The translations under genes were made by a program, and so were the position numbers. A DNA stretch of 51,795 bases, taken from the NCBI GenBank assembly GCA_025966365.1, contig JAICWV010000006.1:1-51795 (forward strand), read 5' to 3'. Shown here in pieces: positions 31,508-42,002 of the stretch. The notes beneath the pieces are model-generated. The model saw nothing but the letters and a program-made list of their open reading frames with translations. It was not told the DNA's origin and did not search any database. Source of the DNA: Chloroflexota bacterium (GTDB lineage Bacteria > Chloroflexota > UBA5177). Positions within the stretch are counted from its first letter, which is position 1, and every line of letters starts with the position of its first letter.

Positions 31508-34132
31508 CTACGAAGCGGTGGCCGCGACAACCTCCGGCGTGGCCGCTCCGTTGTGGAAAACCAACTCGCCGCCATCGCGATCCACCACCACGACCTGGCC
31601 CTCCTTGAATCGGCCCTGCAGGACTTCCATGGCCAGCGGGTCGAGAACGGTCTTCTGGATGGCGCGCCGCAGCGGACGTGCCCCGTAGACCTGGTCCCAT
31701 CCCTTCTCTGCCAGAAGCTCCTTGGCCCCTTCGGTTAGCTGGATCTCCATCTTGCGCTCGCCCAACCTCCTCGCGATCGCCTGCACCTGGATGGACACGA
31801 TGTCCTTGATCTGGGCCTGGGAGAGGGCGGAAAAGATGATGATCTCGTCGATCCGGTTCAAGAACTCCGGTCGGAAGTGCTGGCGAAGCACCTCGGTCAC
31901 CGCCTCGCGCATGGCGTCATAGTCACCCGCTCCCAGATCCTGGATCACACTGCTGCCGACATTCGACGTCATGATCACGACCGTATTCTTGAAATCCACC
32001 ACCCGACCCTGACCGTCGGTGAGCCGGCCGTCATCCAGGATCTGCAGGAGGATATTGAACACATCGGGATTGGCTTTCTCGATCTCGTCCAGAAGAATGA
32101 CGGAGTACGGCTTGCGCCGGACGGCCTCGGTCAGCTGTCCGCCTTCCTCGTAGCCGACGTAACCGGGCGGTGCGCCGATGAGACGGGCAACCGAATGCTT
32201 CTCCATGTACTCCGACATATCGATGCGAATGAGCGCCTGATCGGAGTCGAAGAGAAATTCAGCCAGGGCCTTCGCCAGCTCCGTCTTCCCGACCCCGGTC
32301 GGCCCGAGAAAGAGGAAACTGCCCAGGGGACGGTTAGGGTCCTGCAAGCCGGCCCGGGCCCGCCTCACCGCGTTGGACACCGCTGCAATTGCTTCCTCCT
32401 GGCCCACAACCCGCTGGTGCAGGCGCTCCTCCATGGAGATCAGCTTCTGGACCTCGCCCTCAAGAAGCCTGCTCACGGGGATGCCGGTCCACTTGGCCAC
32501 CACCTCGGCGATGTCGTCCTCGGTAACTTCCTCCTTGAGCATCTTGCCCTTCTCTTGCATCTGTGCCAGCTGGGCCTCGTTCTCCGCCAAGCGACGCTCC
32601 AGCTCCACCATCTTTCCGTACCGCAGCTCGGCGGCGCGGGCCAGATCGGTCATGCGTTCGGCACGCTCGATGTCGATCTTGGCCTGTTCGATCTCCTCAC
32701 GGGTGGAACGAATGGTGGTAAGGGCGTCCTTCTCCGCCTGCCACTGTCCCTTCATCTCATCGGAACGGGACTGCAGCTCGGCGATTTCCTGCCGGATCCT
32801 GTCCAGCCGCTCTCGCGCCGCCTCGTTCTCCTCCTTGGCCAGCGCCGTGCTCTCAATCTGAAGCTGCATCAACCGTCGCTCGATCTGGTCGATCTCGTAG
32901 GGCATGGAATCAATCTGCATGCGCAGCCTGCTGGCCGCCTCGTCCACCAGATCGATCGCCTTGTCGGGCAGGAAACGATCGGCGATGTAGCGCTGGGAGA
33001 GAATCGCTGCCGCTACCAGCGCTCCGTCGGTTATGCGGACGCCATGATGAACCTCGTAGCGCTCCTTCAGCCCGCGCAGGATGCTGATCGTGTCCTCAAC
33101 TGACGGTTCCGGGACCACAACCGGCTGGAAGCGGCGCTCCAGGGCCGCGTCTTTCTCGATGTACTTGCGATATTCATCGAGCGTGGTAGCACCGACCATG
33201 CGCAGCTCGCCGCGCGCCAGCATGGGCTTGAGCATGTTGCCCGCGTCCATGGCCCCTTCGGCCGATCCGGCCCCCACGACAGTGTGCAGCTCGTCGATGA
33301 ACAGAATAATCTGCCCCTCTGCGTCCTGGACCTCCTTCAACGCGGCTTTGAGCCGTTCCTCAAACTCTCCGCGATATTTGGCGCCGGCAACCATGGCCGC
33401 CAGGTCCAGCTGGATGACACGCTTGTTCTTCAGCCCCTCCGGGACGTCCTCGCGCACGATCCGCTGCGCCAGCCCCTCCACGATGGCGGTCTTGCCCACG
33501 CCAGGCTCGCCGATGAGGACCGGATTGTTCTTGGTGCGCCGAGAGAGCACCTGAATCACGCGCCGAATTTCCTCGTCGCGTCCGATGACGGGATCGACCT
33601 TGCCGCGTTTGGCCAACTCGGTCAGGTCGCGGCCATACTTCTCGAGCGCCTGATACTTGCCTTCCGGGTTCTGGTCGGTGACCCGCTGGCCACCGCGGAT
33701 AGCGGTGAGGATGCCAAGAATCCGGTCAGCGGTAATCTGCATACTGCGCAGAAGTCGCGCGACGGTGGTGGTATTGCGGTCGTCCGTGAGAGAGAGCAGG
33801 AGATGCTCAACCGAGACGTACTCATCGCCCATGGTCTCCATAATTTCATGCGCCCGAACCAACGTGGCGCGAAGCTCGGGAGAGATGGACGGCTGCGATA
33901 CACCGCCGTAGGCTCTGGCCAGCCGTTCGATTTGTTGCTCGTCGCGCTGGCGAAGGTCTGCCGGGTCGATCCCCAGCCGCTCGACCAGAATCGGAGTCAA
34001 GCCCTCCGGTTGATCGAGGAGCGCGAGAAGGAGGTGCTCCTCCTCAACCTGCGTATTGCCGCGCTCCGCAGCCAGTTCCTGGGCCGAGGCCAGGGCCTGC
34101 TGCGAGCGCTCGGTAAATCGTTGAATATTCAT
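31508..34132 (-). CDS. clpB: ATP-dependent disaggregase ClpB
   Basis: An 874-residue ClpB. N-domain repeats ([16 protein letters not shown]), Walker A of domain 1 GEPGVGKTA (about residue 205), a long coiled-coil middle domain (about 400-520), Walker A of domain 2 GPTGVGKTE (about 608) and the conserved [29 protein letters not shown] are present. It pulls proteins out of aggregates with DnaK, whose operon it ends. AAGGAG precedes the ATG. Being 20 nt after hspR places it under HspR control. Confidence 0.97.
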   Translation of the reverse strand: MNIQRFTERSQQALASAQELAAERGNTQVEEEHLLLALLDQPEGLTPILVERLGIDPADLRQRDEQQIERLARAYGGVSQPSISPELRATLVRAHEIMETMGDEYVSVEHLLLSLTDDRNTTTVARLLRSMQITADRILGILTAIRGGQRVTDQNPEGKYQALEKYGRDLTELAKRGKVDPVIGRDEEIRRVIQVLSRRTKNNPVLIGEPGVGKTAIVEGLAQRIVREDVPEGLKNKRVIQLDLAAMVAGAKYRGEFEERLKAALKEVQDAEGQIILFIDELHTVVGAGSAEGAMDAGNMLKPMLARGELRMVGATTLDEYRKYIEKDAALERRFQPVVVPEPSVEDTISILRGLKERYEVHHGVRITDGALVAAAILSQRYIADRFLPDKAIDLVDEAASRLRMQIDSMPYEIDQIERRLMQLQIESTALAKEENEAARERLDRIRQEIAELQSRSDEMKGQWQAEKDALTTIRSTREEIEQAKIDIERAERMTDLARAAELRYGKMVELERRLAENEAQLAQMQEKGKMLKEEVTEDDIAEVVAKWTGIPVSRLLEGEVQKLISMEERLHQRVVGQEEAIAAVSNAVRRARAGLQDPNRPLGSFLFLGPTGVGKTELAKALAEFLFDSDQALIRIDMSEYMEKHSVARLIGAPPGYVGYEEGGQLTEAVRRKPYSVILLDEIEKANPDVFNILLQILDDGRLTDGQGRVVDFKNTVVIMTSNVGSSVIQDLGAGDYDAMREAVTEVLRQHFRPEFLNRIDEIIIFSALSQAQIKDIVSIQVQAIARRLGERKMEIQLTEGAKELLAEKGWDQVYGARPLRRAIQKTVLDPLAMEVLQGRFKEGQVVVVDRDGGELVFHNGAATPEVVAATAS

Positions 34133-34152
34133 ATGGTCTCCTTGGGGAGCGA

Positions 34153-34530
34153 TTAGACATCCGTCTGGCTGCCGTCGCTCTGTAATCGTCGAATAATGTC
34201 CTTGAGACGCTTCGTCTCGTACTCGTGGTCGGCGCTCAGCCGGGCCAGGGCTATCTCAGCTTCTCTCTGAGCGCGCTCCATCTGTTCGCGCATATTCAAG
34301 ATGACCTCGACTCCGGCGAGGTTGACGCCCAGTTCGTCGACTAGCCGCCGGATCTGAAGGGCGCGCTCAATGTCGTCGGGCGTGAAGTAGCGAATGTCTC
34401 CCTTGCCGCGCTCCGGCTCGATCAGGCCGATGCGCTCGTAATGGCGCAAGGTCTGCTGGTGCACGTTCACCAGCTCCGCGGCGACGCTGATCGTGACCCG
34501 GTGGCGGATCCGCTCATGGCCCATCCCCAT
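34153..34530 (-). CDS. hspR: Heat-shock repressor HspR (MerR family)
   Basis: A 125-residue MerR-type regulator. The helix-turn-helix is [65 protein letters not shown], followed by a coiled-coil dimer helix. This is the HspR pattern: it represses dnaK and clpB operons by binding the HAIR repeat with DnaK as co-repressor. The start is the ATG at 34530 after AGAGGAG. A HAIR-like repeat lies in the dnaK promoter of the same operon. Confidence 0.93.
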   Translation of the reverse strand: MGMGHERIRHRVTISVAAELVNVHQQTLRHYERIGLIEPERGKGDIRYFTPDDIERALQIRRLVDELGVNLAGVEVILNMREQMERAQREAEIALARLSADHEYETKRLKDIIRRLQSDGSQTDV

Positions 34531-34543
34531 ATCCGTCTCCTCT

Positions 34544-35569
34544 CTACACGCCCGCTTCGGCCAGCCGCTCAAACAGCGTGCGTTGTTCGTCGCTCAGGTG
34601 CCGGGGCAAAACGGCGTTTAGCTTGACGTAGAGGTTGCCCTTTCCGCTGCCCCGCAGGTGGGGCATGCCCTGGCCGGCCAGACGGAGCGATCGGCCGTTT
34701 TGAGACTCCGCGGGTACCTTCATGGTCACGCGCCCGTTCAGGGTGGGCACACGGATCTCTCCGCCGAGCGCGAGCGTGGTCACCGGTACTTCAGCGTCGG
34801 TATAGAGATCGTCGCCGTCGCGGCGGAATCGCGGATCCGGAACCATGTGAACGACGAGATAGAGGTCGCCATTGGAGCCTCCGGCGATACCGGGATTGCC
34901 CTCTCCGCTGATGCGGATGCGCGAGCCCTCCTTGACGCCGGCCGGGATTTTCACCTCCAGCCGCTTGGTTTTGGGCACGGTGCCCGCGCCGTGGCAGGTC
35001 GGACATACCGAGCCGTTGTGCACCCCGGTGCCCCCGCAGGTCGGGCACTGCTGCTGGGTCTGCAGCGTGAAGGCCCGCTCACTGCCCTTATACGCTTCTT
35101 CCAGAGTTACGTCGATCGGCTGCTCCACGTCGGAGCCGCGCTGCGCTGACTGACGTCCCCGGCCGCGGTTGAAAATAGAGCCGAGGTCAAAATCGAAGCC
35201 GCCTTGCTGCGTCGTACCAGCCGTTCCCCTCTGGCCGAAGAGCGACTCAAAGAAGTCGCTGAAGTCCGCCGCGTTCCCGCCACCGCTTCCAGGGTGGGTG
35301 GAGGTGTACGTGTAGGGGCCGCCCCCATAGCCCGACTGCACGCGCCGCTCCCAGTCCGGTCCCAGCGTGTCGTATTTCTGACGCTTTTCCTTGTCGCTGA
35401 GGACCGCATACGCTTCGTTGATGTCCTTGAAGCGCTTCTCCGCCTCCGGATTGTTCGGGTTGACATCCGGGTGGAACTTGCGGGCGAGCTTGCGGTAGGC
35501 GGACTTGATCTCCTTTTCCGACGCGTCCCGTTTCACGCCGAGGATCTGGTAGTAGTCCTTATATTCCAT
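34544..35569 (-). CDS. dnaJ: DnaJ-family co-chaperone with a half zinc finger
   Basis: 341 residues: J domain with [33 protein letters not shown] (HPD intact), a Gly/Phe region (about 85-135), then two CxxCxGxG repeats ([16 protein letters not shown]) instead of the usual four, and the C-terminal substrate domains. It stimulates DnaK ATPase and delivers clients. With two repeats it should bind one zinc. The ATG of MEYKDYY follows AGGAACG. A small hairpin (35592-35608) lies between grpE and this gene. Confidence 0.93.
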   Translation of the reverse strand: MEYKDYYQILGVKRDASEKEIKSAYRKLARKFHPDVNPNNPEAEKRFKDINEAYAVLSDKEKRQKYDTLGPDWERRVQSGYGGGPYTYTSTHPGSGGGNAADFSDFFESLFGQRGTAGTTQQGGFDFDLGSIFNRGRGRQSAQRGSDVEQPIDVTLEEAYKGSERAFTLQTQQQCPTCGGTGVHNGSVCPTCHGAGTVPKTKRLEVKIPAGVKEGSRIRISGEGNPGIAGGSNGDLYLVVHMVPDPRFRRDGDDLYTDAEVPVTTLALGGEIRVPTLNGRVTMKVPAESQNGRSLRLAGQGMPHLRGSGKGNLYVKLNAVLPRHLSDEQRTLFERLAEAGV

Positions 35570-35622
35570 ATCGTTCCTGGCGGCGTGCACACCGGGCTCG
35601 TGGCCCGGCGTCGCCGCTCTTG

Positions 35623-36162
35623 TTATTCAGCGTCAGGATGGACGTTGACAATGACCTGCGCAGGCCGCAGAACCTCGTCCTTGTAGGTGTAGCCCTCCCG
35701 CACGACCTGAACGACCTGATGGTCGGGCGTGCTGGGATCGTGCACGGTCTGGACTGCCTCCTCGTCGGTGGGATCGAACGGCTTTCCTTCGGCGTCGATC
35801 CGCGCGACTCCCTCCTGGGACAGGATTTGATTGAGCTGATACTCGGTCAGCTTGACTCCTTCGATGATCCCCTCGGAGTTGTCGCCGTGGGACTCGCCGT
35901 ATTGCAGGGCGCGCTGGAGATTGTCCTTTACCCCCAGAAGCTTGGTGAGAATTTCCTTGCGGGCCGCGGCGGCTCGCTCCATGGATGTGCGCTCCATGCG
36001 CTTCCGAAAGTTTTCCATGTCAGCGCGCGTGCGCAGGAACTTGTCGTAGTTTTGCGAGGCCTCTTGCCGCGCCTCGTCGAGCTGTTGCCGGAGCGTGTCC
36101 ATATCGTCCCCGGCATCGACGGCGTCACCGGCATCGGCGCCTTCAATTTGTTGATCAGTCAT
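35623..36162 (-). CDS. grpE: Nucleotide exchange factor GrpE
   Basis: 179 residues: an acidic N-terminus, a long coiled coil ([36 protein letters not shown]) and the beta-sheet tail ending [22 protein letters not shown]. It releases ADP from DnaK. GGGGAGATG before the ATG. The gene lies 56 nt after dnaK, with a strong hairpin between them that probably lowers grpE relative to dnaK. Confidence 0.96.
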   Translation of the reverse strand: MTDQQIEGADAGDAVDAGDDMDTLRQQLDEARQEASQNYDKFLRTRADMENFRKRMERTSMERAAAARKEILTKLLGVKDNLQRALQYGESHGDNSEGIIEGVKLTEYQLNQILSQEGVARIDAEGKPFDPTDEEAVQTVHDPSTPDHQVVQVVREGYTYKDEVLRPAQVIVNVHPDAE

Positions 36163-36184
36163 TCACATCTCCCCATACGACGCG

Positions 36185-36209
36185 GCGGGGGCGACAGTGC
36201 CGCCCCCGC
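36185..36209 (-). repeat. Hairpin inside the dnaK operon, between dnaK and grpE
   Basis: GCGGGGGCG (36185-36193) and its exact complement (36201-36209) form a 9-bp GC stem with a 7-nt loop, no T-run. It could stabilise the dnaK message end or attenuate read-through. Confidence 0.6.
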
Positions 36210-36218
36210 GCTGTCCGA

Positions 36219-38063
36219 CTAGCTGTCTTCGCTGCGGAACTCTGCGTCGACCACGTCTTCGTTGCTGCCTGGTGCCGCGCCGCTTTCGGACCCGGCATAC
36301 TGCGCCTCTCCGGCCTCCTGGCCACCGCTGGCAGCCTGTGAGTAGAGCGAGGACGCGACCGGCTGCCATACCTGCTCCAGGTGCTCACGCGCACTCTTGA
36401 TGCTGCCGGCGTCGTTGCCCTTGAGGGCATCGCGCAGGTCGTTCAGCGCACTCTGGACGCTCGCCTTGTCGCTTTCCGAGATGCGATCGCCGGCCTCGTT
36501 CAGCGCCTTCTCCGTGCCGTAGGCGAGGGAGTCGGCGGCGTTCCGCTCTTCGGCGGTCTCGCGGGCGCGAGCATCGTCGCTGGCGTGCTGCTCCGCCTCA
36601 CGAACCATCCGCTCGATGTCGGACTGGTTCAGGTTGGTAGACGCCGTCACCTGGACGCGCTGCTCGCGGCCCGTGCCCAGGTCCTTGGCGTGGACATTGA
36701 TGATGCCGTTGGCATCGATATCGAATGTCACCTCGACCTGAGGCATGCCACGCGGAGCGGGCGGAATGCCCTCCAGGCGGAACCGTGCTAGCTGCATGTT
36801 GTCGCGCGACATGGGGCGTTCGCCTTGAGTCACCACGACGTCGACCGCCGTCTGGTTGTCCTCGGCGGTACTGAACACTTCGCTCTTCGAGGTCGGGATA
36901 GTCGTGTTGCGCGGAATGAGGACGGTGTTCACACCACCCAGCGTCTCGATGCCGAGGGAGAGCGGGGTGACGTCGAGGAGCACCACGTCCTTGACCTCGC
37001 CCATCAGGACACCGGCCTGGACCGCGGCCCCGACGGCGACCACCTCGTCCGGATTGACGCCCTGGTGCGGATCTTTTCCGGTGAGCTTCTTGACCAGCTG
37101 CTGGATGACCGGCATACGGGTCGAACCGCCAACCAGCACCACCTCGTCAATGTCCTTCTCGAACAGCTTGGCGTCCTGCAGCGACCGCTTGAACGGCTCA
37201 ACGGTGCGCTGGGTGAGATCGTCGGTCAGCTCCTCAAACTTGGCACGCGTCAGCGTGGTGATGAGGTGCTTGGGGCCGTTCTGGTCGGCCGTGATGAACG
37301 GGAGGTTGATCTCGGTTGTGACCACGCTGGACAGCTCGACCTTTGCCTTTTCAGCTGCCTCCAGGAGACGTTGAAGGGCCTGCTTGTCCTTGCGGAGGTC
37401 AATGCCTTCGTCTTTCTGGAACTGGTCGGCCACAAAGTCCACAATGCGCTGATCATAGTCGTCGCCGCCGAGGTGGGTGTCGCCCGAGGTGGACTTGACC
37501 TCGAAGACGCCGTCTCCGACCTCGAGCACGGAAACGTCGAAGGTGCCGCCGCCCAGGTCGAAGACCAGGATCGTCTCGGACTGCTTCTTGTCGAGGCCAT
37601 ACGCCAGCGAGGCGGCCGTGGGCTCGTTGATGATGCGGAGCACTTCCAGGCCGGCGATGGTGCCGGCATCTTTGGTTGCCTGCCGCTGACTGTCGTTGAA
37701 ATAGGCCGGGACGGTAATGACGGCCTGCTTAACCGGCTCGCCCAGATATTTCTCGGCGTCCGACTTCAACTTGCCCAGGATCATCCCCGAGATTTCCTGG
37801 GGCGTGTAATCCTTCCCGTCGATGCTGACCTTTTCATTTGTGCCCATCTTGCGCTTGATCGAGGCAATGGTGCGGTCGGGGTTCACCACGGCCTGGCGCT
37901 TGGCCAACTGCCCGACCAGCCGCTCGCCGGTCTTGGTGAAGGCCACGACCGACGGGGTAAGCCTGTTGCCTTCGGCATTGGGAATAACCGTTGGCTCGCC
38001 GCCTTCCATCACAGCGACGACCGAATTGGTCGTGCCAAGGTCAATGCCAACTACTTTTGCCAT
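36219..38063 (-). CDS. dnaK: Chaperone DnaK (Hsp70)
   Basis: A 614-residue Hsp70: [20 protein letters not shown], the [20 protein letters not shown] motif, [30 protein letters not shown], the linker [19 protein letters not shown] and a substrate domain, then a Gly-poor C-terminal tail ending [12 protein letters not shown]. First gene of dnaK-grpE-dnaJ-hspR-clpB. AAGGAG precedes the ATG; promoter and HAIR-like operator lie 30-60 nt upstream. Confidence 0.98.
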   Translation of the reverse strand: MAKVVGIDLGTTNSVVAVMEGGEPTVIPNAEGNRLTPSVVAFTKTGERLVGQLAKRQAVVNPDRTIASIKRKMGTNEKVSIDGKDYTPQEISGMILGKLKSDAEKYLGEPVKQAVITVPAYFNDSQRQATKDAGTIAGLEVLRIINEPTAASLAYGLDKKQSETILVFDLGGGTFDVSVLEVGDGVFEVKSTSGDTHLGGDDYDQRIVDFVADQFQKDEGIDLRKDKQALQRLLEAAEKAKVELSSVVTTEINLPFITADQNGPKHLITTLTRAKFEELTDDLTQRTVEPFKRSLQDAKLFEKDIDEVVLVGGSTRMPVIQQLVKKLTGKDPHQGVNPDEVVAVGAAVQAGVLMGEVKDVVLLDVTPLSLGIETLGGVNTVLIPRNTTIPTSKSEVFSTAEDNQTAVDVVVTQGERPMSRDNMQLARFRLEGIPPAPRGMPQVEVTFDIDANGIINVHAKDLGTGREQRVQVTASTNLNQSDIERMVREAEQHASDDARARETAEERNAADSLAYGTEKALNEAGDRISESDKASVQSALNDLRDALKGNDAGSIKSAREHLEQVWQPVASSLYSQAASGGQEAGEAQYAGSESGAAPGSNEDVVDAEFRSEDS

Positions 38064-38092
38064 CTGTTTCTCCTTATTACGGGTACCACGTC

Positions 38093-38121
38093 AGTCTAAA
38101 GCTTTAGTGGATTGCTGTCAA
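38093..38121 (-). promoter_or_regulatory. Sigma70 promoter of the dnaK operon
   Basis: On the minus strand: perfect TTGACA (38116-38121), 17-nt spacer, TAGACT (38093-38098). The leader to dnaK is about 25 nt. Confidence 0.8.
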
Positions 38122-38122
38122 G
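38102..38122 (-). promoter_or_regulatory. HAIR-like HspR operator overlapping the dnaK promoter
   Basis: Read on the minus strand: CTTGACA, 7 nt, ACTAAAG. The known HAIR consensus is CTTGAGT-N7-ACTCAAG; the halves match 5/7 and 6/7 with exact spacing. It covers the -35 box and most of the spacer, so bound HspR would block RNA polymerase. Confidence 0.75.
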
Positions 38123-38221
38123 GGTATTGAGCGAAGTAGAAGCGTGAGTGCGGCACACTCAGCCGCTGCCCAGGACTTGAGCAAGATATTTGCCAGAGAT
38201 GCAATGTAATCGACAGCAAAA

Positions 38222-38250
38222 GGGGCCGATTCCGCGGTGGAATCGGCCCC
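38222..38250 (-). terminator. Rho-independent terminator after the 256-residue secreted protein
   Basis: GGGGCCGATTCC and its exact complement form a 12-bp stem with loop GCGGT; on the minus strand it is followed by TTTTGCTGT. It also insulates the dnaK promoter. Confidence 0.88.
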
Positions 38251-38273
38251 GTCCAGGTGATCCGGGTGCTGCG

Positions 38274-39044
38274 CTATTGCACGTTGAGCACGGAGACCGG
38301 CAAGCCGAGCAAGCCCTGGACATAGTTCGTCCCGGTTGGATCGGCGACGTCCGTCTGCCCGTTCCCGTTGTCTGAAGCGTCCTGCCAGACATGCGTGACC
38401 CCGTCGGCAGTAACGGTGATGTTGTCGAGGTAGACGAATCCGCCCTGGAACTGGTCCTGACCGCACATGGCAGGCGGCGGGTTGGGGATGTCGTTCCCCT
38501 CGTCAAAGACGATCGCCAGGCCGGAGATCGTGAGAGGACCTGTCGCGCCCGCTGTTTGCGCCGAGATGGCCGTCTGGGGATCAAATGTGTCGTGGCACCA
38601 GCCATACCCGCTGGTCTCGTCGGGGAGCTGTGTGTGCTGTGCTGCGTTACACCCGAGGAACACTGTGTAGCTACGGCCGGCCGCGTCCTGCACGAACACG
38701 TCCCAGCGCGGAGCGCCAGCGCCACAGTGGCCGTCCTCGCGATGGTCCCAGGCCAGGCCGGTCAGCTCAGATGCCGGCATCCCTTCGAGCCCTTTGATCA
38801 CCGCCACGCCCGCTGCGTTGGTGGTAGTCGAGGTCATCTTCTGGAAATAGAGCGCCTGCGAGCTGTTGCCGGAAGAATCCGGCTCTCCCTGTTGCGCCTT
38901 CCAGGCCGAATACGACATTGGGCCGAAGCCACTGGGATGGAGCACGAGGCCTCCGCTGGCGCCCAGCGCCGGGGTGCCGGGCCAGGCAGCAAGTCCGCCG
39001 ATCAGGACCAGAGTGAAAAGCGCCGCCACAGACCTTCGTTTCAT
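38274..39044 (-). CDS. Secreted hypothetical protein, 256 residues
   Basis: Sec signal peptide (MKRRSVAALFTLVLIGGLAAW, cleavage near PALGA-S), then a Gly/Asp-rich beta-type domain with four to five cysteines (HCGAGAPRWDVFVQD, FLGCNAAQHT, GYGWCHDTF, PAMCGQDQFQGG). FVYLDNITVTADGVTHVWQD resembles carbohydrate-binding or concanavalin-like edge strands, but I cannot name the family. AAAGGGAA before the ATG. It has its own terminator; the promoter is not clear. Confidence 0.75.
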   Translation of the reverse strand: MKRRSVAALFTLVLIGGLAAWPGTPALGASGGLVLHPSGFGPMSYSAWKAQQGEPDSSGNSSQALYFQKMTSTTTNAAGVAVIKGLEGMPASELTGLAWDHREDGHCGAGAPRWDVFVQDAAGRSYTVFLGCNAAQHTQLPDETSGYGWCHDTFDPQTAISAQTAGATGPLTISGLAIVFDEGNDIPNPPPAMCGQDQFQGGFVYLDNITVTADGVTHVWQDASDNGNGQTDVADPTGTNYVQGLLGLPVSVLNVQ

Positions 39045-39292
39045 TACCGTTCCCTTTCCCTTCTGCCGGCAGGACACGAACGTGCCCGCTGCGAGTCATC
39101 GAGACGACGGACGGGGTACTTCCTCCATACATCCCCCTGTGTAGTGACGCCTCCGTATGGCACGCGCCAGCACAAACCGTTCCCGCAGGCCGTCATTCCG
39201 TCCCGGTTCAAGACCCTATCTTTGGCATAGGGCATGTACTAATTTGCCCGAGGCCGTAAACGGAGCACGATAAATTCGCCCGTATAGAGAAC
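39045..39292. other. Intergenic stretch between the secreted protein and lon
   Basis: No gene is seen. It holds the presumed leader of the 256-residue gene and a small hairpin (CCCTAT/ATAGGG, 39214-39232). No riboswitch class that I know fits it. Confidence 0.4.
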
Positions 39293-39328
39293 GCCGCATG
39301 TCGGGGCCGAATAGCCCCGACATGCGGC
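39293..39328 (-). terminator. 15-bp perfect hairpin after lon
   Basis: A 15-bp stem (39293-39307 with 39314-39328) with a 6-nt loop, 42 nt after the lon stop. No T-run follows. Its size resembles the palindrome at 6305-6340. Confidence 0.6.
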
Positions 39329-39369
39329 ATCTCGCTGATGAACCGGTTGTTTGACGCGCTACGCGGCTG

Positions 39370-41847
39370 CTAGCCCGCCGGTGCAGGGGGCGGCGCCTGC
39401 CACGAGGAGTCGAGCCCCGGCAACAGGATGGCGTCGAAATGAGCGTAATGCATGACGTCGGCCGGCCCCGGGCGCTCCAGCAGGGCCACCTTCACCACGT
39501 CGTCCATGTGATCGACCGGGATAAGCGTCATGGCCGAACGCACGTCCTCCGGTATCTCTTCCAGGTCTTTGATGTTCTTCTTGGGGAAGAGCACGGTGGT
39601 GATACCGGCACGGTGTGCGGCCAGCACTTTCTGCTTGAGTCCGCCGATGGGGAGGACCCGCCCGCGCAGCGTGATTTCGCCGGTCATGGCGACATCGCGC
39701 CGGATCTTGCGTCCGCTCAGGGCACTGATCAGCGCGGATGCCATGGTGACCCCGGCCGAGGGACCGTCCTTGGGGATGGCACCGGCGGGTACATGAATGT
39801 GGACCGCATGATTTTCAAATGCGCTGGGCCTGATCCCCAGATCGACGGATCGGGAGTGGACGTACGACATGGCTGCACGTGCCGATTCCTGCATCACGTC
39901 TCCCAGCTGACCGGTGAGGATGAAGTTCGCCTTGGTGTCCATCAGCGTTACTTCCACCGGAATGACGTCTCCGCCCTCGTCGGTAACCACCAGTCCGGTG
40001 GCGACCCCGATCTGGTCCTCATCCTCTGCCACGCCCCAGGTATACCGCGGGGCCTTCAAGAAGGACTCGACGCTCTCCGCCCCAACCAGGACCGGCTCGG
40101 TGTTACCCTCAGCGATGCGCCGGGCTACCTTGCGGCAGACGGATGCGATCTCACGCTCCAGCTGTCGGACCCCTGCCTCGCGGGTGTATTCGCGCGTGAG
40201 GAGCCGAACTGCCTCGGGCGTGATGGTGAGCTGATCCTCGCCGATGCCGTGGAAGCGGAGCTGCTTGGGGACCAGGAAGTTGAGGCCAATCTGGACCTTC
40301 TCTTCCTCGGTGTAGCCCGCAAGCTCGATGATTTCCATGCGGTCGCGAAGCGGTGCGGGAATGGTGTACAGCACGTTGGCGGTGGTGATGAAGAGCACTT
40401 TGGAGAGATCGAACGGCACTTCGAGGTAGTGATCGGCGAACTCGTTGTTCTGTTCAGGGTCCAGGACCTCGAGGAGGGCCGCGGTGGGATCGCCGCGGAA
40501 ATCCGCGCCGACCTTGTCGATCTCGTCCAGCATGATCACGGGATTGTTGGAACCCGCCTGGCGGATCGCCTGGACGATGCGGCCGGGAAGGGCGCCGATG
40601 TAGGTACGGCGGTGGCCGCGAATCTCTGCTTCGTCGTGGACGCCTCCCAGTGACATCCGCGCGAACTTCCGGCCCAGGGCTGCCGCCACTGACTTGCCGA
40701 GGCTGGTCTTGCCCACGCCGGGAGGGCCAACCAGGCAGATGATGGGGCTGCGCAACTCGGTCGCCAGCGTCCGAACGGAGAGGTGTTCGAGGATGCGCTC
40801 CTTGACGATCTCCAGACCAAAGTGGTCGCGGTCAAGCTGCTCGGCGGCCTCACGGATGTCGAGCCGGTCATCGGTGCTGGCCGACCAGGGCATCCCGACG
40901 AGCCAGTCGAGATAGGTCCGGATCATTCCGACCTCGGGTGACGCCGCCGGCATGCGCTCCAGGCGATCAACCTCTTTCTCGGCCTTCTCCCGCGCCTTCT
41001 CCGGCATGTTGGCGGCTTCGATCTTCTCGCGCCACTCCTGCGCCTCGGCCTGCTCGGGGTCCAGCTCTCCCAGCTCGCGCTGGATCTCTTTCATTTGCTC
41101 GCGCAGCAGATACTCGCGCTGTGTCTTGTCGATGTTCTTCTGGACCTCGCTGCTAATCCGGCTCTTGAGCTCCAGGACTTCCACCTGCTCCGAGATCATT
41201 TCATGGGCACGGTGGAGACGCTGCAGTACGTCTAGGGTCGCAAGAAGCTCTTTGCGGTCGTCGGGCTCGATCTCGGGAATGTGGCCGACCAGGTCGGCCA
41301 GCGCGCCGGCGTCTTCCAGCTGTGGCGCGGTTGAGAGCGCCTCCGTCGGCAGACTGCCACGAAGGTTGCCGTAAATGGCGATGAGCTCCTTGAGCGACTC
41401 CATCAGTGCCGTCACTTCGCGGGTGTGCTCTATCTCCGACTCGACCGTCTCGACATCGACTTCCAGGTAGGGCTCGGTCCGGACATAGTCAAGGATGCGA
41501 ACCCGCTCCTTCCCCAGGGCAAGGAGCTGAACGGTGCCGTCCGGCAGCCGGAACATCGGTCCCAGTTCGGCCAGGACACCGATTTTCATCAGGTCGTCGG
41601 GGGCTACATCCTGTTTGGTCGCATCTTCCTGCGTGACCAGCACGATGCGCGCAACCTTCCGCTTGCCGTCCGGCGTCCGGCCCGAGGCCTGCCGCACGGC
41701 TTCGTCGACCGCTTGCAGCGAGGCCTGCCTCCCCACCTGGATGGGCTGGGTCGCCAGCGGAAAGACGACGGTTTCAAAGAGAGGCAAAACAGGGAGACGC
41801 AGGGCCCCGCCCGTCTGTCCCTCGTCAGGGTTTTCAGATTGGGTCAT
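39370..41847 (-). CDS. lon: ATP-dependent protease Lon
   Basis: 825 residues: N-terminal LON substrate domain ([19 protein letters not shown]), coiled-coil, AAA+ with Walker [10 protein letters not shown] (about residue 372), and the protease domain with [11 protein letters not shown] (catalytic Ser near 698) and the Lys of [14 protein letters not shown] (about 740). It degrades misfolded and regulatory proteins. The ATG at 41847, after AGAAGGATAATTG, is preferred to the TTG just before it. A promoter overlaps the selD 3' end; the leader is about 120 nt and structured. Confidence 0.97.
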   Translation of the reverse strand: MTQSENPDEGQTGGALRLPVLPLFETVVFPLATQPIQVGRQASLQAVDEAVRQASGRTPDGKRKVARIVLVTQEDATKQDVAPDDLMKIGVLAELGPMFRLPDGTVQLLALGKERVRILDYVRTEPYLEVDVETVESEIEHTREVTALMESLKELIAIYGNLRGSLPTEALSTAPQLEDAGALADLVGHIPEIEPDDRKELLATLDVLQRLHRAHEMISEQVEVLELKSRISSEVQKNIDKTQREYLLREQMKEIQRELGELDPEQAEAQEWREKIEAANMPEKAREKAEKEVDRLERMPAASPEVGMIRTYLDWLVGMPWSASTDDRLDIREAAEQLDRDHFGLEIVKERILEHLSVRTLATELRSPIICLVGPPGVGKTSLGKSVAAALGRKFARMSLGGVHDEAEIRGHRRTYIGALPGRIVQAIRQAGSNNPVIMLDEIDKVGADFRGDPTAALLEVLDPEQNNEFADHYLEVPFDLSKVLFITTANVLYTIPAPLRDRMEIIELAGYTEEEKVQIGLNFLVPKQLRFHGIGEDQLTITPEAVRLLTREYTREAGVRQLEREIASVCRKVARRIAEGNTEPVLVGAESVESFLKAPRYTWGVAEDEDQIGVATGLVVTDEGGDVIPVEVTLMDTKANFILTGQLGDVMQESARAAMSYVHSRSVDLGIRPSAFENHAVHIHVPAGAIPKDGPSAGVTMASALISALSGRKIRRDVAMTGEITLRGRVLPIGGLKQKVLAAHRAGITTVLFPKKNIKDLEEIPEDVRSAMTLIPVDHMDDVVKVALLERPGPADVMHYAHFDAILLPGLDSSWQAPPPAPAG

Positions 41848-41861
41848 CAATTATCCTTCTG

Positions 41862-41947
41862 CGCGCAACGGTGCGCGACAAACGACTCCTGAAGGACTCA
41901 CTGCATGAGCCCGACGCAGAAGCTCAAAATGTCGGGTCGGTGAGCCC
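41862..41947 (-). promoter_or_regulatory. Structured 5' leader of lon
   Basis: Outer stem 41940-41947 with 41894-41901 (8 pairs, one G-U), inner stem 41931-41936 with 41910-41915 (6 pairs), and a small CGCGCA/TGCGCG hairpin (41862-41877) immediately before the ribosome binding site. A role in translation control is inference. Confidence 0.45.
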
Positions 41948-41973
41948 AAGAGAAATCGAACAAACTCTAGTTA

Positions 41974-42002
41974 AGTATGCAAGTTCAGGCGGTTTCCGTC
42001 AA
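41974..42002 (-). promoter_or_regulatory. Putative sigma70 promoter of lon
   Basis: TTGACG (41997-42002), 17-nt spacer, CATACT (41974-41979) on the minus strand; the -35 lies in the last codons of selD. No HAIR repeat is seen. Confidence 0.6.

Noticed and set aside
31877-33103. Long open frame opposite clpB, and similar long antisense frames opposite dnaK (36825-38099), lon (39439-40653) and rfbB (1932-3122)
   Set aside because: GC-rich genes leave long stop-free frames on the other strand. These have no ribosome binding sites or recognisable motifs, and the true genes are certain.
39045-39240. c-di-GMP or other riboswitch before the 256-residue secreted protein
   Set aside because: I looked for the conserved core of GEMM-type RNAs and found no match; only a weak 6-bp hairpin is present.
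41851-41990. HAIR repeat before lon
   Set aside because: CTTGCAT and ACTAGAG are present but only 5 nt apart with weak matches, so HspR control of lon is not supported here.
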